Below, in pieces: positions 1 through 10,503 of a DNA stretch of 64,000 bases. The stretch's first letter is position 1, and the number at the start of each line of letters is the position of its first letter. The stretch lies in contig JAFGUG010000057.1 in the NCBI GenBank assembly GCA_016938655.1, positions 186,001-250,000 of the forward strand, in the 5' to 3' direction. The stretch is from Thiotrichales bacterium (GTDB taxonomy: Bacteria > Pseudomonadota > Gammaproteobacteria > Thiomicrospirales > Thiomicrospiraceae). The notes under the pieces are model-generated. The model saw nothing but the letters and a program-made list of their open reading frames with translations. It had not been told where the DNA came from and searched no databases. The position numbers were made by a program, and so were the translations under genes.

Positions 1-759
1 ACTGGTAAGAATATGCTGCAAATTATGTCCGATAAATTGTTCGGTGAGTTCGAGGTAAAAATCGATCGGGTTTAAGTTGAGAATCGGCTCGGCATGCACG
101 GTGCTTGTTGAATCATTCAAATCTTGTTCATTAGACGATTCGACCAACTCTGAAAACGGCGGTAGCAGTTGTTGGGTAAGGACTTTTTGTTTGGCTTGAT
201 CGTGATAGATAGCGAACAAGCTTATCGGTTGTGTTGAGTCATTCTTGGGTTGTAATGTATCCAGAGTTAAGGCAATTAACTCGACAACGTGGCTGATCTC
301 TTCGGTGACATCGGCACCTTGTAAATAATGAATAGCGGGTTGCGATTCATCGGAAGCAGAATGAACCACCGAACTTAATAACGTTTGTAATTTGCTCCCT
401 AAGGCAATGACTTGCGTTTGATGCGTCTGCTCACTTTCTGGGTCACTTTTCTGTGCAAACTCGGTTTGTAAGGTCTGCCAAATTTGGCCGTTAAAGTCGC
501 CACAAAACCCGCGTTCTGAACCGATTAATAACACGATTTGCTTGGCAGGTTCGTTTAAAACCGTCGGTCGGGCTTGTGGGTAGGCGATTAAAAAATCGGT
601 GGCCATGGTGGTGATATGGTTGGCGATGGCTTGCTGGGCTTGAATGCGTTTTTCTAGCTTATGGGTTTCCATATTCGCTAAGGTTTTCATGGAGTGCATA
701 ATGCTGCGAATGTCTTGCAGCTTGCCACGATGCGCCTCAAGGTCGTGTCTAAACGCCAT
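1..759 (-). CDS. atpG: N-type F-ATPase gamma subunit, 3' end cut off by the window
   Basis: Central stalk subunit of the F1 motor, linking catalysis in the alpha/beta hexamer to c-ring rotation at the cytoplasmic face of the membrane. The ORF track misses it because it has no stop inside the window. Reading the minus strand from an ATG at 759 gives [20 protein letters not shown] and an open frame of 253 codons to base 1. The segment [14 protein letters not shown] matches the gamma family GSDRGLCGxFN motif. The start overlaps the end of atpA by 11 bp, as expected for translational coupling. It is the last gene of the D-C-Q-B-E-F-A-G operon. Normal gamma subunits are about 285-300 residues, so about 40 residues are missing. 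Confidence 0.88.
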   Translation of the reverse strand, partial: MAFRHDLEAHRGKLQDIRSIMHSMKTLANMETHKLEKRIQAQQAIANHITTMATDFLIAYPQARPTVLNEPAKQIVLLIGSERGFCGDFNGQIWQTLQTEFAQKSDPESEQTHQTQVIALGSKLQTLLSSVVHSASDESQPAIHYLQGADVTEEISHVVELIALTLDTLQPKNDSTQPISLFAIYHDQAKQKVLTQQLLPPFSELVESSNEQDLNDSTSTVHAEPILNLNPIDFYLELTEQFIGHNLQHILTS

Positions 760-2311
760 GCTCGTTCTCTTTTAGCGGCACTTCAGTTTTTAACCAAGAC
801 TGTAACGCACTTAACCAATCGGCGCGGGGACTATCTAACGTTAAAGCACTTTCGGCTACTTGGACTTCTAGTTTTGCTAAGGTCGATTCCAACGATTCAG
901 TGGCTAAGTTCAGCAATAAATCGTCGTTAAAGGCAATCAACCACGCAAGATGAAACTCAATCGATTTAGGCGATAGGTGTTTCTGTTTGAGCAGTTCTCG
1001 CAACACACGTCCACGGTGAATGGTCACCTCCATACTCCCTTCTAAACGCGCACCAAAACGGGTAAAGACTTCCAGTTCTAAGTATTGCAGGTAGCCGAGT
1101 TTCATGCGACCGGCTTCCTCTTTAATGCGTTGGTGCTGGGCACGGCCGCCAATACGCGAAACCGATCGGCCAATATCAATCGCCGGTCGAAAACCCGAGA
1201 CAAACAGTTCGCGCGTTAGGTAGATTTGTCCATCGGTAATCGAGATGAGATTGGTGGGAATATAGGCGGCGATTTCACCTTGTTGCGTTTCAATAATCGG
1301 CAAGGCGGTCATACTGCCACCACCATGTGCGGCATTTAAAATGGTGGCACGTTCTAACAAACGTGCGTGCAAATAAAAGATATCGCCCGGATAAGCTTCA
1401 CGCCCCGGCGGACGGCGAAGTAACAGCGACAACTCTCGGTAAATTTTGGCGTGAGTTGAAAGGTCGTCATACACAATCAACACGTCCTTGCCCTGCTCCA
1501 TCCACTGCTCGGCAATGGCGCACCCAGCAAACGGCGCAAGGTATTGCAAACCGGGTAAGGCGCTGGCCTCGGCAATCACAATGGTGGTGTAACTCAAGGC
1601 GTTGTGTTGAGTGAACAGTTCAATGGTATTAAGCGCGGTGGAGCGTTTTTGACTAATTAACACATACACACAATAGACGTTTTTGCCCTTTTGATTGAGC
1701 ACCGTGTCCATCGCGATCGTACTGCGGCCAAGCCCTTCATCCCCCACAATCAGTTGTCGCTGACCTTTACCAATCGGCACCATGGTGTCGATGATTTTAC
1801 TACCGGTATAAAGCGGTTTGTGCACCGCATCGCGCGCGATAATCGGTGGCGATTTATGTTCTAACGGGCGTTTAATGGACGTGTTTGGTGCGGGTTGACC
1901 ATCCAGCGGCAGACCTAACGGATTAACTACTCGACCCAGCAGTTCATCGCCCACCGGCACATCCAGCATTTTTTTAGTGCGATAGGCACTTTGCCCAGCG
2001 GTGAGCGTGGGTTGTTCAAGCAGTAAAATCACCCCAATTAAGGTTTGTGTGAGTTCAAATACAAAGCCATAACTGCCGTCTTCAAACAGAATGGTTTCGT
2101 CCATCATGGTGGTGGCCAACCCTCTGACCCAACAAATGCCATCGCCTACCGACACCACACTGCCCAACTCTGAGAACTGAATATCCAGTTGATACTCATT
2201 TAACCAATCGTCAATGTGCGTGAGTAAATCGGGAGAGTGAACTGAGCAGGCCTGCTGACTTTTAGAATCCCCTGAAAATGATTGGGTCGTTTTTGATTGC
2301 TTATCGGTCAT
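749..2311 (-). CDS. atpA: N-type F-ATPase alpha subunit with an altered P-loop
   Basis: Non-catalytic nucleotide-binding subunit of F1, 520 residues, normal length. Conserved blocks include the N-terminal beta barrel ([15 protein letters not shown]), the [13 protein letters not shown] stretch and the arginine-finger segment SVSRIGG. The P-loop reads GDEGLGRST where the family has GDRQTGKT, so the Walker A lysine is an arginine (codon cgc, checked in the DNA). Near the N terminus the peptide SQQACS is encoded by a copy of the AGCAGGCCTGCT palindrome, in a stretch not conserved in the family. It starts 8 bp after atpF and overlaps atpG. The family call is firm; the effect of K-to-R on non-catalytic nucleotide binding is inference. 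Confidence 0.92.
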   Translation of the reverse strand: MTDKQSKTTQSFSGDSKSQQACSVHSPDLLTHIDDWLNEYQLDIQFSELGSVVSVGDGICWVRGLATTMMDETILFEDGSYGFVFELTQTLIGVILLLEQPTLTAGQSAYRTKKMLDVPVGDELLGRVVNPLGLPLDGQPAPNTSIKRPLEHKSPPIIARDAVHKPLYTGSKIIDTMVPIGKGQRQLIVGDEGLGRSTIAMDTVLNQKGKNVYCVYVLISQKRSTALNTIELFTQHNALSYTTIVIAEASALPGLQYLAPFAGCAIAEQWMEQGKDVLIVYDDLSTHAKIYRELSLLLRRPPGREAYPGDIFYLHARLLERATILNAAHGGGSMTALPIIETQQGEIAAYIPTNLISITDGQIYLTRELFVSGFRPAIDIGRSVSRIGGRAQHQRIKEEAGRMKLGYLQYLELEVFTRFGARLEGSMEVTIHRGRVLRELLKQKHLSPKSIEFHLAWLIAFNDDLLLNLATESLESTLAKLEVQVAESALTLDSPRADWLSALQSWLKTEVPLKENEHGV

Positions 2312-2318
2312 CGCACAC

Positions 2319-3275
2319 TCACTCCGCTACCGAAGTGGCAAGCACCGTTTGGGTAAGGGGTTTGGGCTCCGTTACATCATTCGTTTTTTTTGATTGATTC
2401 GACTGACTGGCCTGACTCGACCCTTTTGATTCCGCTATTTCAGCGGTGTTTGAGTCGTCTTGCGGTTTATCTTGTGATTTGTCTTGTGAATCGTTTACGG
2501 TTGTCGCCAATGTTAAGTTAGCAAACCCGGCAAGCTCATCTTGCAGGTTAATGCCCAAAGCTAAATCGCCCAAACAAATACGCAGGCCTGCTAACAATGT
2601 CGCCTGTTCCTCAAACACCCAGTTTGTTGAGTCATCACAAATACCGCCCAGTGCATGCTGCAGTTGTTGCTGCTGTTCGTTATTCAGGGCAAAGGCACTT
2701 TGCACTTTGAGCGGTGTTTTAGCCTGCACACTTTTTTGGCACGCTTGGCGCAATGGCCGTAAAACCGAATCGGCATGGGTTTGCTGTTGCAACGTTTTTA
2801 ACTGAGCAATAAACAATTCAAACAGTTTACTTTGCATCTCTGAGCAGGCCGCACCTTTGAGCAGTTTAGCTGCAAATTTGGCTGCCAATTGATGCGCGTG
2901 CGCTTGGGTACTTTTGACTAACGCAGCTTGTTCGTGTTTCTGAATCACCGCGGAGCGTTCTTTAGCCAAGGCGAGATCCTCTTGAAGTTTCTGCATTTTT
3001 TGCGCACGTTCGGCTTCAATCTCTTGTAAAAAGGCATCCCGCAACGCCTGCTTATCTTGTTGCCATGCGTCTAGCCGGTTTTGATAGTCTTGCAATAAAC
3101 CGTTGGCGGTATCATTCAGTTCTTCGGCTTTTAGTGTGGCCTGCTCAATATTGGCGCGGCGTTTCTCTAGGGCGTCTAACACCGGGCGATAGAAAAAGTG
3201 CTTCAATACCCACATCAACACCAAGAAGTTAATGATTTCTAAAATAAAGGTTGAGGTGTTAAATTCCACCGTCAT
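2319..3275 (-). CDS. atpF: N-type F-ATPase b subunit with a delta-like C-terminal domain
   Basis: Peripheral stalk subunit. Residues 1-30 form a single membrane helix ([20 protein letters not shown]), followed by a long charged coiled coil to about residue 150. Residues of about 190-250 resemble the end of the delta subunit ([19 protein letters not shown]), which fits N-ATPase operons that lack atpH and carry a b/delta fusion. The last 60 or so residues are a hydrophilic Gln/Ser/Lys-rich tail containing [12 protein letters not shown], which makes the protein (318 residues) longer than I would expect. A GCAGGCCTGC copy encodes AGL within the delta-like region. Neighbours atpE and atpA lie 34 and 7 bp away. 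Confidence 0.88.
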   Translation of the reverse strand: MTVEFNTSTFILEIINFLVLMWVLKHFFYRPVLDALEKRRANIEQATLKAEELNDTANGLLQDYQNRLDAWQQDKQALRDAFLQEIEAERAQKMQKLQEDLALAKERSAVIQKHEQAALVKSTQAHAHQLAAKFAAKLLKGAACSEMQSKLFELFIAQLKTLQQQTHADSVLRPLRQACQKSVQAKTPLKVQSAFALNNEQQQQLQHALGGICDDSTNWVFEEQATLLAGLRICLGDLALGINLQDELAGFANLTLATTVNDSQDKSQDKPQDDSNTAEIAESKGSSQASQSNQSKKTNDVTEPKPLTQTVLATSVAE

Positions 3276-3309
3276 CTCTCCTTAATTTACACCCAACAAT
3301 ATGCGTCAT

Positions 3310-3576
3310 CTACTGCACCAAATATTCCATTAACGGGTTTCGGAACAACACAATCAGCACAATCACCAATACGTAGATGGCCAACGACTCAATCATCGCC
3401 AAACCAATAAACAAGGTGCGCATAATCGCCGATTCGGCTTCGGGCTGACGTGCCAGTGCATCTAACGCACGGCTAATCGCCATACCCATCGCAATGGCGG
3501 GCAAAGCCACACCCAGCGAAATACCAATAATGGCGGCGATGGTAGAAGTGGTAACAAAGGTAGCGATATCGACCAT
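3310..3576 (-). CDS. atpE: N-type F-ATPase c subunit (rotor ring)
   Basis: 88-residue hairpin of two membrane helices with the polar loop ALARQPEAES, which contacts gamma and epsilon. The second helix carries the ion-binding carboxylate in MIESLAIY (Glu followed by Ser). Aligned by eye with the sodium-type Ilyobacter c subunit, the first-helix glutamine ligand (GQGYAAGK) is replaced by methionine (AMGMAISR). Glu and Ser of a sodium site are therefore present but one key ligand is not, so proton coupling is at least as likely as sodium coupling. It lies 3 bp downstream of atpB. Confidence 0.93.
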   Translation of the reverse strand: MVDIATFVTTSTIAAIIGISLGVALPAIAMGMAISRALDALARQPEAESAIMRTLFIGLAMIESLAIYVLVIVLIVLFRNPLMEYLVQ

Positions 3577-3579
3577 AAT

Positions 3580-4410
3580 TTACTCCGATAATGATTTAGT
3601 TGAATGGTTAGGGTGCGGTTGACCGGGGTTTGAATCGGATGGGTTTTCCAGTGTTTGTTTCTCTTGTTTCGCTTGTTTCAACTGATGCGATTGAATACCG
3701 CCGGCAATGTATACCAACGCTAAAATTCCGAAAATGTAGGCCTGAACCAACGCTTCAATAATGTGTAACATCAAGATGGGCACCGGCGCTAAAAATCCGG
3801 CGACCATTAAAATCAGCAAGGCGGTCATCTCTAAACTCATCATATTGCCAAACAGACGCACCGAGAGCGCGATGGTGCGTGAAACTTCACTAATCAAGTT
3901 AAACGGCAACAGTAACGGACTGGGACTGAGGTAGTGTTTTAGGTAGGCCTTCCAACCCAAAATACGCACCCCAAACCAGTGCACCGATAAAAACACCAAG
4001 ATCGCTAAGGCGGCGGTAGCCGAAAAGTCGCGGGTTGGCGAGTGCAACCCGGGAATCAGCCCAACCAAATTGGCGCATAAAATAAACAACCAAAGGGTGC
4101 CAATAAAAGGCGTAAGTTCTTTAACGTGTTGCGGCGCAACACTGGCAATGGCCGATTGAATGGTGGTGACAATGGCTTCGATAAGCGTTTGTAAACGGGT
4201 TTGCGGTGAGCGCGTGCTGGGCGTTGGGTTTGTGACTGTTTGGTTGGTTTGCTTTGCCCGGCGTGCGTTGGGTGTGTGTAATGCCCAATTCGCTAGCCAC
4301 GCACACAATCCCAAAAACAGCATAATGCCCCATGTGGTGGCCACGGTGTTGGTGATTTGTATGCCAGCAAATTCAAAGAAAATACTGATGTCTAAAGCGG
4401 ACGATTGCAT
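3580..4410 (-). CDS. atpB: F-ATPase a subunit (stator ion channel)
   Basis: Integral membrane stator that provides the two half-channels for ions. The essential arginine is in the block [16 protein letters not shown], and the C-terminal helices ([19 protein letters not shown]) match the family. The 276-residue protein has a polar loop after the first helix ([20 protein letters not shown]) and a polar C-terminal tail. It sits between the atpQ-like gene and atpE. The 70-bp gap upstream of its start holds a 15-bp-period tandem repeat and no coding sequence; atpR would be expected there in the standard order. Confidence 0.92.
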   Translation of the reverse strand: MQSSALDISIFFEFAGIQITNTVATTWGIMLFLGLCAWLANWALHTPNARRAKQTNQTVTNPTPSTRSPQTRLQTLIEAIVTTIQSAIASVAPQHVKELTPFIGTLWLFILCANLVGLIPGLHSPTRDFSATAALAILVFLSVHWFGVRILGWKAYLKHYLSPSPLLLPFNLISEVSRTIALSVRLFGNMMSLEMTALLILMVAGFLAPVPILMLHIIEALVQAYIFGILALVYIAGGIQSHQLKQAKQEKQTLENPSDSNPGQPHPNHSTKSLSE

Positions 4411-4429
4411 CAGAAGTTAATGCCTTATT

Positions 4430-4460
4430 TAGTCTTATATAGCTTAGTCTTATTTAGCTT
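4430..4460. repeat. 15-bp-period tandem repeat in the atpQ-atpB gap
   Basis: TAGTCTTATATAGCTT at 4430-4445 is followed directly by TAGTCTTATTTAGCTT at 4445-4460, with one mismatch. It occupies the position where N-ATPase operons usually carry atpR. It may be a translational spacer or simply slippage-generated sequence; no function is shown. Confidence 0.6.
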
Positions 4461-4480
4461 AAATTTAGTTCCAGTAAAGC

Positions 4481-4855
4481 TTAATTCGCCTTGTTAAAAA
4501 ACAGATAAACATTGGTTCCACCCACGAATACCCCAACAAAAATTAAGCTTATAGTCCAACTGATAGAGTAGTCCTTTGTTTGCTGACTGTCCAGCCACAA
4601 CCCCAAATACGCCCCCGCAATCACCGGTAATACAAACAATAAGCCCACCATCCCCAAATAGACAGTTTGCGCCATTAAAGTGGGGCGTTCTTGTTCCGCT
4701 TTTTGAATGCGTTTGGCTTGTCGTTCCAGTTGTTGTTGCAAGCGTTTTTGCGACGGGTTAAGTGTGTGAATCGGTTGATGATTGGATTCACTTTGATGCT
4801 CACTTTGATGCACCTTTTCGTATTCTGTTTCTTGTTCGGTCGGTGACTTATTCAT
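4481..4855 (-). CDS. atpQ: AtpQ/AtpI-like small membrane protein of the N-ATPase operon
   Basis: 124 residues. The first 60 are highly charged and Gln/Glu-rich (QKRLQQQLERQAKRIQKAEQ), probably helical. They are followed by two membrane helices, MVGLLFVLPVIAGAYLGLWLD and SWTISLIFVGVFVGGTNVYLF. The helix pair, with GxxLGLWLD at its turn, is the pattern of the AtpI/ATPase gene 1 family, which assists c-ring assembly in ordinary ATPases. Position directly after atpC agrees with atpQ of the D-C-Q-R-B-E-F-A-G order. Only one small gene is present here, so Q versus R was decided from the helix pattern. Confidence 0.72.
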   Translation of the reverse strand: MNKSPTEQETEYEKVHQSEHQSESNHQPIHTLNPSQKRLQQQLERQAKRIQKAEQERPTLMAQTVYLGMVGLLFVLPVIAGAYLGLWLDSQQTKDYSISWTISLIFVGVFVGGTNVYLFFNKAN

Positions 4856-4895
4856 GATTTCGCTCCATTCTTTCGCCCTTCAAAGTGATCGCGAA

Positions 4896-5321
4896 TCAGT
4901 TGGTCTGTCGGTTCAGCTCCCAAACCCGCTTTAATACTTGCTCTTCAATGTGCCGAAAACTCTGTTTCTGTTCGGTTAAGGCTTCGGCCTCTTTGTGCAT
5001 AATGGCTTGCAGGGATTGGCTAATGGTTTGATAATCGCGATCCACCAAAAAATGTTGCGCTGAAATGGTTAGGGTATTGTCTTTAAAATCGAGTAAGGCA
5101 TTGGATGTGCCTAAATACCACCAATCCGATTCTGAGCAGGCCTGCTGACTTTGCTCAGCTTGCTGAAACCGAGCCAAACCCAATTGCAAAGCGGTCATAA
5201 ATCGCGCATGACCAGCACGAATCCCAAAACGCCCGGTTGAATCTTCGCCCACAAATGCGCACACATTTTCAAACGGCGTAATCTTGGTGGGGTCTTGAAC
5301 AATCAGTGTGAAGGTTTTCAT
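4896..5321 (-). CDS. atpC: N-type F-ATPase epsilon subunit
   Basis: Rotor stalk subunit, 141 residues. The N-terminal beta-sandwich is recognisable from VCAFVGEDSTGRFGIRAGHA, which corresponds to the family EGxFGVLPGHA turn. The C-terminal helical part (EQKQSFRHIEEQVLKRVWEL) follows. The peptide QSQQACSESD in the middle of the sandwich is encoded by an AGCAGGCCTGCT copy and looks like an insertion in a surface loop. It begins 21 bp after atpD. Confidence 0.88.
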   Translation of the reverse strand: MKTFTLIVQDPTKITPFENVCAFVGEDSTGRFGIRAGHARFMTALQLGLARFQQAEQSQQACSESDWWYLGTSNALLDFKDNTLTISAQHFLVDRDYQTISQSLQAIMHKEAEALTEQKQSFRHIEEQVLKRVWELNRQTN

Positions 5322-5342
5322 GGCTTCATTTTCACCCGACTC

Positions 5343-6794
<1,452 letters not shown>

Positions 6795-6853
6795 CTAAAC
6801 ATTCAGGTAAGAGGTTTAAAAGGGTTTTAACGTGCTAAAAAATTCTGAAAACA

Positions 6854-7489
6854 CTAACCCGCTAATACGGGGAACAGGCCTTTCATACCGTTGGCAATAA
6901 ACTCGACGGCAATGGCGGCCAAAATCAGCCCCATAATACGGGTAAAGATATTAATTCCGGTTGAGCCGGCGTGGCTGGCAATCCACGGTGCTAAACGCAA
7001 AATGCTCCAAATAATAATGCTAAGTAGAATAATACCTGCGGAAAACATTACGTAATCGAGAATGGTGGTCGCTTTGTGCGCCGCTAAAATCACGGTACTA
7101 ATTGCGCCGGGCCCAGCCAACAAAGGCATGGCTAAGGGCACAATCGCAACCGACTCTTTTTGAATCGACTCATCGGCCTCTTCGGTGGTCTGTTTAATAT
7201 GACTGGTTTTGGCGTGCAACATGGCAATCGCCATTAACAGAATTAAAATTCCGCCCCCCACTCGGAAAGAGTTCATGGTAATCCCAAAAAACGCCAATAG
7301 GTGTTCGCCAACAAACAGGGCGACCAACAAAATAACGGCGACGCCAATCGCCACCATATTAATGGTTTTCAGGCGTTCTGCTCGGTTCTCGTCGGCGGTC
7401 ATACTAATAAACATTGGAATCGCACCAAACGGATTCACAATGGCTAATAAACCGATAAATATTTTGATGTACTCTGCGTAATCCAGCAT
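6854..7489 (-). CDS. MarC family integral membrane protein
   Basis: 211-residue protein with about six membrane helices. The N terminus KIFIGLLAIVNPFGAIPMFI and the later PLAMPLLAGPGAISTVI are hallmark MarC/YhgN blocks. The biochemical role of this family is not settled; the old link to multiple antibiotic resistance was not upheld. It lies upstream of the ATPase operon on the same strand with a 71-bp gap, so it could be co-transcribed with it, but nothing ties it functionally to the ATPase. Confidence 0.88.
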   Translation of the reverse strand: MLDYAEYIKIFIGLLAIVNPFGAIPMFISMTADENRAERLKTINMVAIGVAVILLVALFVGEHLLAFFGITMNSFRVGGGILILLMAIAMLHAKTSHIKQTTEEADESIQKESVAIVPLAMPLLAGPGAISTVILAAHKATTILDYVMFSAGIILLSIIIWSILRLAPWIASHAGSTGINIFTRIMGLILAAIAVEFIANGMKGLFPVLAG

Positions 7490-7966
7490 CTTTTTAACTC
7501 TTAACTCTAATCACTAAACGTCTATTTTAAAAGTAAGCAGGCCTGCTCACTTTTCAACTGCACTCACTCAAGCTCGCCAACAATACTCAAAACCGATTAA
7601 AAGAATACTGTCTTTAATATACGCCTTGTCACAACGCTTAACCATAAACTTTAAACAAAAAAACGTAAATGCCTTATCGCGATTAAACAAAAAAATGATG
7701 CAGAATCCACTCAAGATTCTCATTAATAAAATCAATGGATAACCGAGCCTATCTTGAGCTCAACTCGCACCTAAAAACGACTCTAAAAAAACGCTTGAAC
7801 AAGGAATCCCTACAAACCAATAAGAAAATTCTAATATTAACATTTACTTACCAAACCACTACCTACGTATAAACCCCATTTTCTCTCATACCCCCATAAC
7901 TTTTAACGATTGGCCTTAATAAATTTGATTTATTAGAATGCCCTGAATATTCAAGGAAGAGTTAAC
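7490..7966. other. 477-bp intergenic region between divergent genes
   Basis: AT-rich region separating marC (minus) from the YeeE/YedE gene (plus). It carries one extended palindromic repeat (7529-7554). A good ribosome binding site (aaggaagag) precedes the ATG at 7967. I see no ORF longer than about 15 codons and no RNA gene. Promoters for both flanking genes are expected here but are not convincing by eye. Confidence 0.6.
7529..7554. repeat. Extended iterated palindrome, intergenic copy
   Basis: AGCAGGCCTGCT core at 7536-7547, flanked by AAAAGTA on the left and CACTTTT on the right. The 26 bp are self-complementary except for one base pair. Confidence 0.9.
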
Positions 7967-9118
7967 ATGCGTCAATTGTCTCCCAGCCTATTTGTGCTGC
8001 TATTAATTTCCCCGCTCCTGTTGTTTGGCGTCGCCCAAAAGTTTGATCAAACCCTCCTCTATACCGCCACCATTTTATGGATTGGTGCTCTATTGGGTGC
8101 GACCTTAAACTTTTTTCAATACGGATTTAGCAGCAGTTTTCGCTCGATGATTTTGGAAAGACGCACCGTGGGTATGCGCGCAATTATTGTCTTGTTAGGC
8201 GTGGCTATTTTGCTGTTTGCACCGTTATTGGCGATCGAGAATATCGGCAATCAAAACTTTACTGGCTTTATTCGCACACTCAGTTTAGCGGTGCCGATTG
8301 GTGCGTTTGTGTTTGGGATTGGTATGCAGATTGGCTGTGGCTGTACCTCGGGCACGTTAAACCGAGTTGGGCAAATTCAAGCTCTGTCGTTTACCACCCT
8401 GTTTTTTATGGTGGTTGGCGGCACACTGGCGGCATTCACCTTTGAGCATTGGAGCACGCTGCCAGCCGTGGAGCCGTTTGCCTTTCAGCTGCAGTTTGGT
8501 TGGATACTCGGATTAATTGTGCAGATGCTGTTACTGGCGGGATTGTTTCTGTTTCTTAAAAACCTAGAAACCAAACACCATCAACACAGCTCTAAAAAGT
8601 ATCAGCCGCTGTTTATTATCCGTGGCAAACACATCTACAGCCACTCGTTCTTTTTAGCGGCGATTAGCTTGGCCATATTAAATGCGTCGTTGCTGTTAAT
8701 TTCTGGCACTCCGTGGTCTATCAGCTCTATTTTCCCGTATTGGGGAAGTGGCCTGATTGACCTTCTGAAACTGCCACTCGATTGGACGTTTTGGGATTAC
8801 AGTATGGAAAACGCCACTCGAATGAATCAAGGCCCCCTTGAAAACACCGTGAGCTTGACCACCATGGGCGTATTGATTGGCGCATTTTTGGTCTCGCTTT
8901 TACGACCCCGAGTTAAAGTGAGCATTAATCGTAATCGCTTAATTGGCAGTGTCTTGGGCGGAACGGTCATGGGTTTTGGTGCGGTCATGGCATCCGGGTG
9001 TAATATCGGTGCATTCTTCAGCGGCATTGCCTCTGGCAGTTTGCATGGTTGGGTGTGGTTGGTGTTTGCATTACTGGGCAATATTTTGGGTTTAGCGATT
9101 CGTAAACGTCTGATTTAA
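7967..9118 (+). CDS. YeeE/YedE family transporter (thiosulfate or other sulfur compound)
   Basis: 383 residues with about ten membrane helices. It contains the two pseudo-symmetrical signature blocks of the YeeE/YedE family: GMQIGCGCTSGTLNRVGQ near residue 120 and MGFGAVMASGCNIGAFFSGI near residue 340. Cysteines in these motifs bind the sulfur substrate in the thiosulfate transporter TsuA. A sulfur-compound import role fits a sulfur oxidiser carrying fccAB in the same window, but the exact substrate cannot be read from sequence. A strong terminator follows at 9148. Confidence 0.85.
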   Translation: MRQLSPSLFVLLLISPLLLFGVAQKFDQTLLYTATILWIGALLGATLNFFQYGFSSSFRSMILERRTVGMRAIIVLLGVAILLFAPLLAIENIGNQNFTGFIRTLSLAVPIGAFVFGIGMQIGCGCTSGTLNRVGQIQALSFTTLFFMVVGGTLAAFTFEHWSTLPAVEPFAFQLQFGWILGLIVQMLLLAGLFLFLKNLETKHHQHSSKKYQPLFIIRGKHIYSHSFFLAAISLAILNASLLLISGTPWSISSIFPYWGSGLIDLLKLPLDWTFWDYSMENATRMNQGPLENTVSLTTMGVLIGAFLVSLLRPRVKVSINRNRLIGSVLGGTVMGFGAVMASGCNIGAFFSGIASGSLHGWVWLVFALLGNILGLAIRKRLI

Positions 9119-9147
9119 CCCCTTAGCGAGATTCGGTTTCCACAAAC

Positions 9148-9187
9148 AAAAAAGGCGACGGTACACATAGCAACCGTCGCCTTTTTT
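9148..9187. terminator. Bidirectional rho-independent terminator
   Basis: AAAAAAGGCGACGGT pairs perfectly with ACCGTCGCCTTTTTT across a 10-nt loop. It lies between convergent genes (YeeE and arsJ) and has A- and T-tracts on both sides. Confidence 0.92.
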
Positions 9188-9214
9188 GTCTTCAATTACG
9201 CTTTCTTTCGTTTG

Positions 9215-10435
9215 TTACGCAGTTTGAATTCGGCCAGCTAATAAGCCCGCAATGACCACAAAAGCGGCGGCAATAAACAGGCAGGCCTCCATGCCGGCTA
9301 CTTGATAAACATACCCCGACAAAACGGTACCGGTTAAACGTCCACCGGCATTTGCCATGTAGTAAAAGCCCACATCTTTAGAGGTACCATCCGCATCCGC
9401 GTAAGACACAATCAAGTACGAATGCACCGCCGAATTGAGGGCAAACACCACGCCAAACACCCCCAAACCAATCAATAAAATCCATTGCGGTTCGTAACTT
9501 AAGGTTAAGCCCATCACGGTTGGCACCATTGCCAAAGCAAATGCCAAAGCCATAGCGGTTCGGTGGGTGGGCAAACTGGCTAAGTTGGCTGACTGTTCGG
9601 CTGAACTTTCTAAGTTCTTGGCCTTTTTAATCCCGGTAAGTTTGGGGGCACTGGCTTGAATGATACCGTAACCAATAATCCACAACGCCATAAAGGTGCC
9701 AATTTCGATGTGTTGCCAACCCAAAACGCTGGAGAGATAAATCGGCAAGGCCACCACAAACCAAACATCACGCGCACCAAACAAAAAGAATCGAGCCGCC
9801 GAAAGCAAGTTTATCGCTGGGCTTTTAGAAAACACTTCACTAAATTTGGGTTTGTTTTTGGCTTTTCCCAAATCGCTGTCTAAAAACAAAATCGAAACCA
9901 ACAACGCCAAAACCAGCAGGCCTGCTAACACATACAGTGCGTTTTCAAAGCCCACTGCTGACAAAAGATAAGCACCTAAAAAGAAGCCCACACCTTTCAG
10001 GGCGTTTTTAGACCCCGTTAACAATGACACCCAACGATAGAGTTTGCCGTCGGCCTCAGAAGCCAAGCTTTTAATGCTGCTTTTGGCGCTCATCTTATTG
10101 AGGTCTTTGGCAATCCCTGAAAAGGCTTGCGCCAACATCACGTAAAAAACGCTTAACCATTCTGGGTTAACGGTGAGCATCAGCAAGGCGCCAATTTGCA
10201 ATGCCAACCCTAAATCCATGGTGAGCTTTAAGCCCATTTTAGCGCCAAGCCAACCACCGACTAAATTGGTGACGATGCCAAAAAACTCATAGAACAAAAA
10301 CAGCATGGCAATTTCAAGCGGGCTGTAACCCAACTGATAAAAGAACAGCAACACCAACATACGTAAGGCACCATCGGTGATGGTAAACGCCCAGTAATTG
10401 GCGGTGACAATGCTGTATTGCTGAATGGCGTTCAT
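9215..10435 (-). CDS. arsJ: ArsJ organoarsenical efflux MFS transporter
   Basis: 406-residue, 12-helix major facilitator protein that exports 1-arseno-3-phosphoglycerate made by its partner GAPDH. The N terminus IVTANYWAFTITDGALRML, the LFYEFFGIVTNLVGGWLGA block and SGIAKDLNKMSAKSSIK are characteristic of ArsJ rather than generic MFS carriers. The gene directly follows the ArsJ-associated GAPDH with a 68-bp gap that holds one palindromic repeat. A second copy inside the gene (9915-9926) encodes part of LAGLLVLALL within a membrane helix. No arsenate reductase gene is present nearby. Confidence 0.9.
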   Translation of the reverse strand: MNAIQQYSIVTANYWAFTITDGALRMLVLLFFYQLGYSPLEIAMLFLFYEFFGIVTNLVGGWLGAKMGLKLTMDLGLALQIGALLMLTVNPEWLSVFYVMLAQAFSGIAKDLNKMSAKSSIKSLASEADGKLYRWVSLLTGSKNALKGVGFFLGAYLLSAVGFENALYVLAGLLVLALLVSILFLDSDLGKAKNKPKFSEVFSKSPAINLLSAARFFLFGARDVWFVVALPIYLSSVLGWQHIEIGTFMALWIIGYGIIQASAPKLTGIKKAKNLESSAEQSANLASLPTHRTAMALAFALAMVPTVMGLTLSYEPQWILLIGLGVFGVVFALNSAVHSYLIVSYADADGTSKDVGFYYMANAGGRLTGTVLSGYVYQVAGMEACLFIAAAFVVIAGLLAGRIQTA

Positions 10436-10473
10436 AAAAATTTAGCCCTTTAAAAGTGACCTTGGTTAAAACC

Positions 10474-10485
10474 AGCAGGCCTGCC
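10474..10485. repeat. Iterated palindrome in the gapdh-arsJ gap
   Basis: AGCAGGCCTGCC with a left AAAACC flank. The 10-mer core is exact and the outer base of the 12-mer differs. Confidence 0.85.
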
Positions 10486-10503
10486 TAAATTAACGTTAGT
10501 CTG

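Noticed and set aside
694-930. 78-aa plus-strand ORF
   Set aside because: Antisense to atpA and atpG, with no family features.
3711-3960. AGGCCT hexamers near 3728 and 3944 as further repeat copies
   Set aside because: Flanks do not match the CAGGCCTG core; isolated hexamers are expected by chance.
9281-9290. GCAGGCCTCC as a repeat copy
   Set aside because: Only one half of the palindrome matches; kept out of the count.
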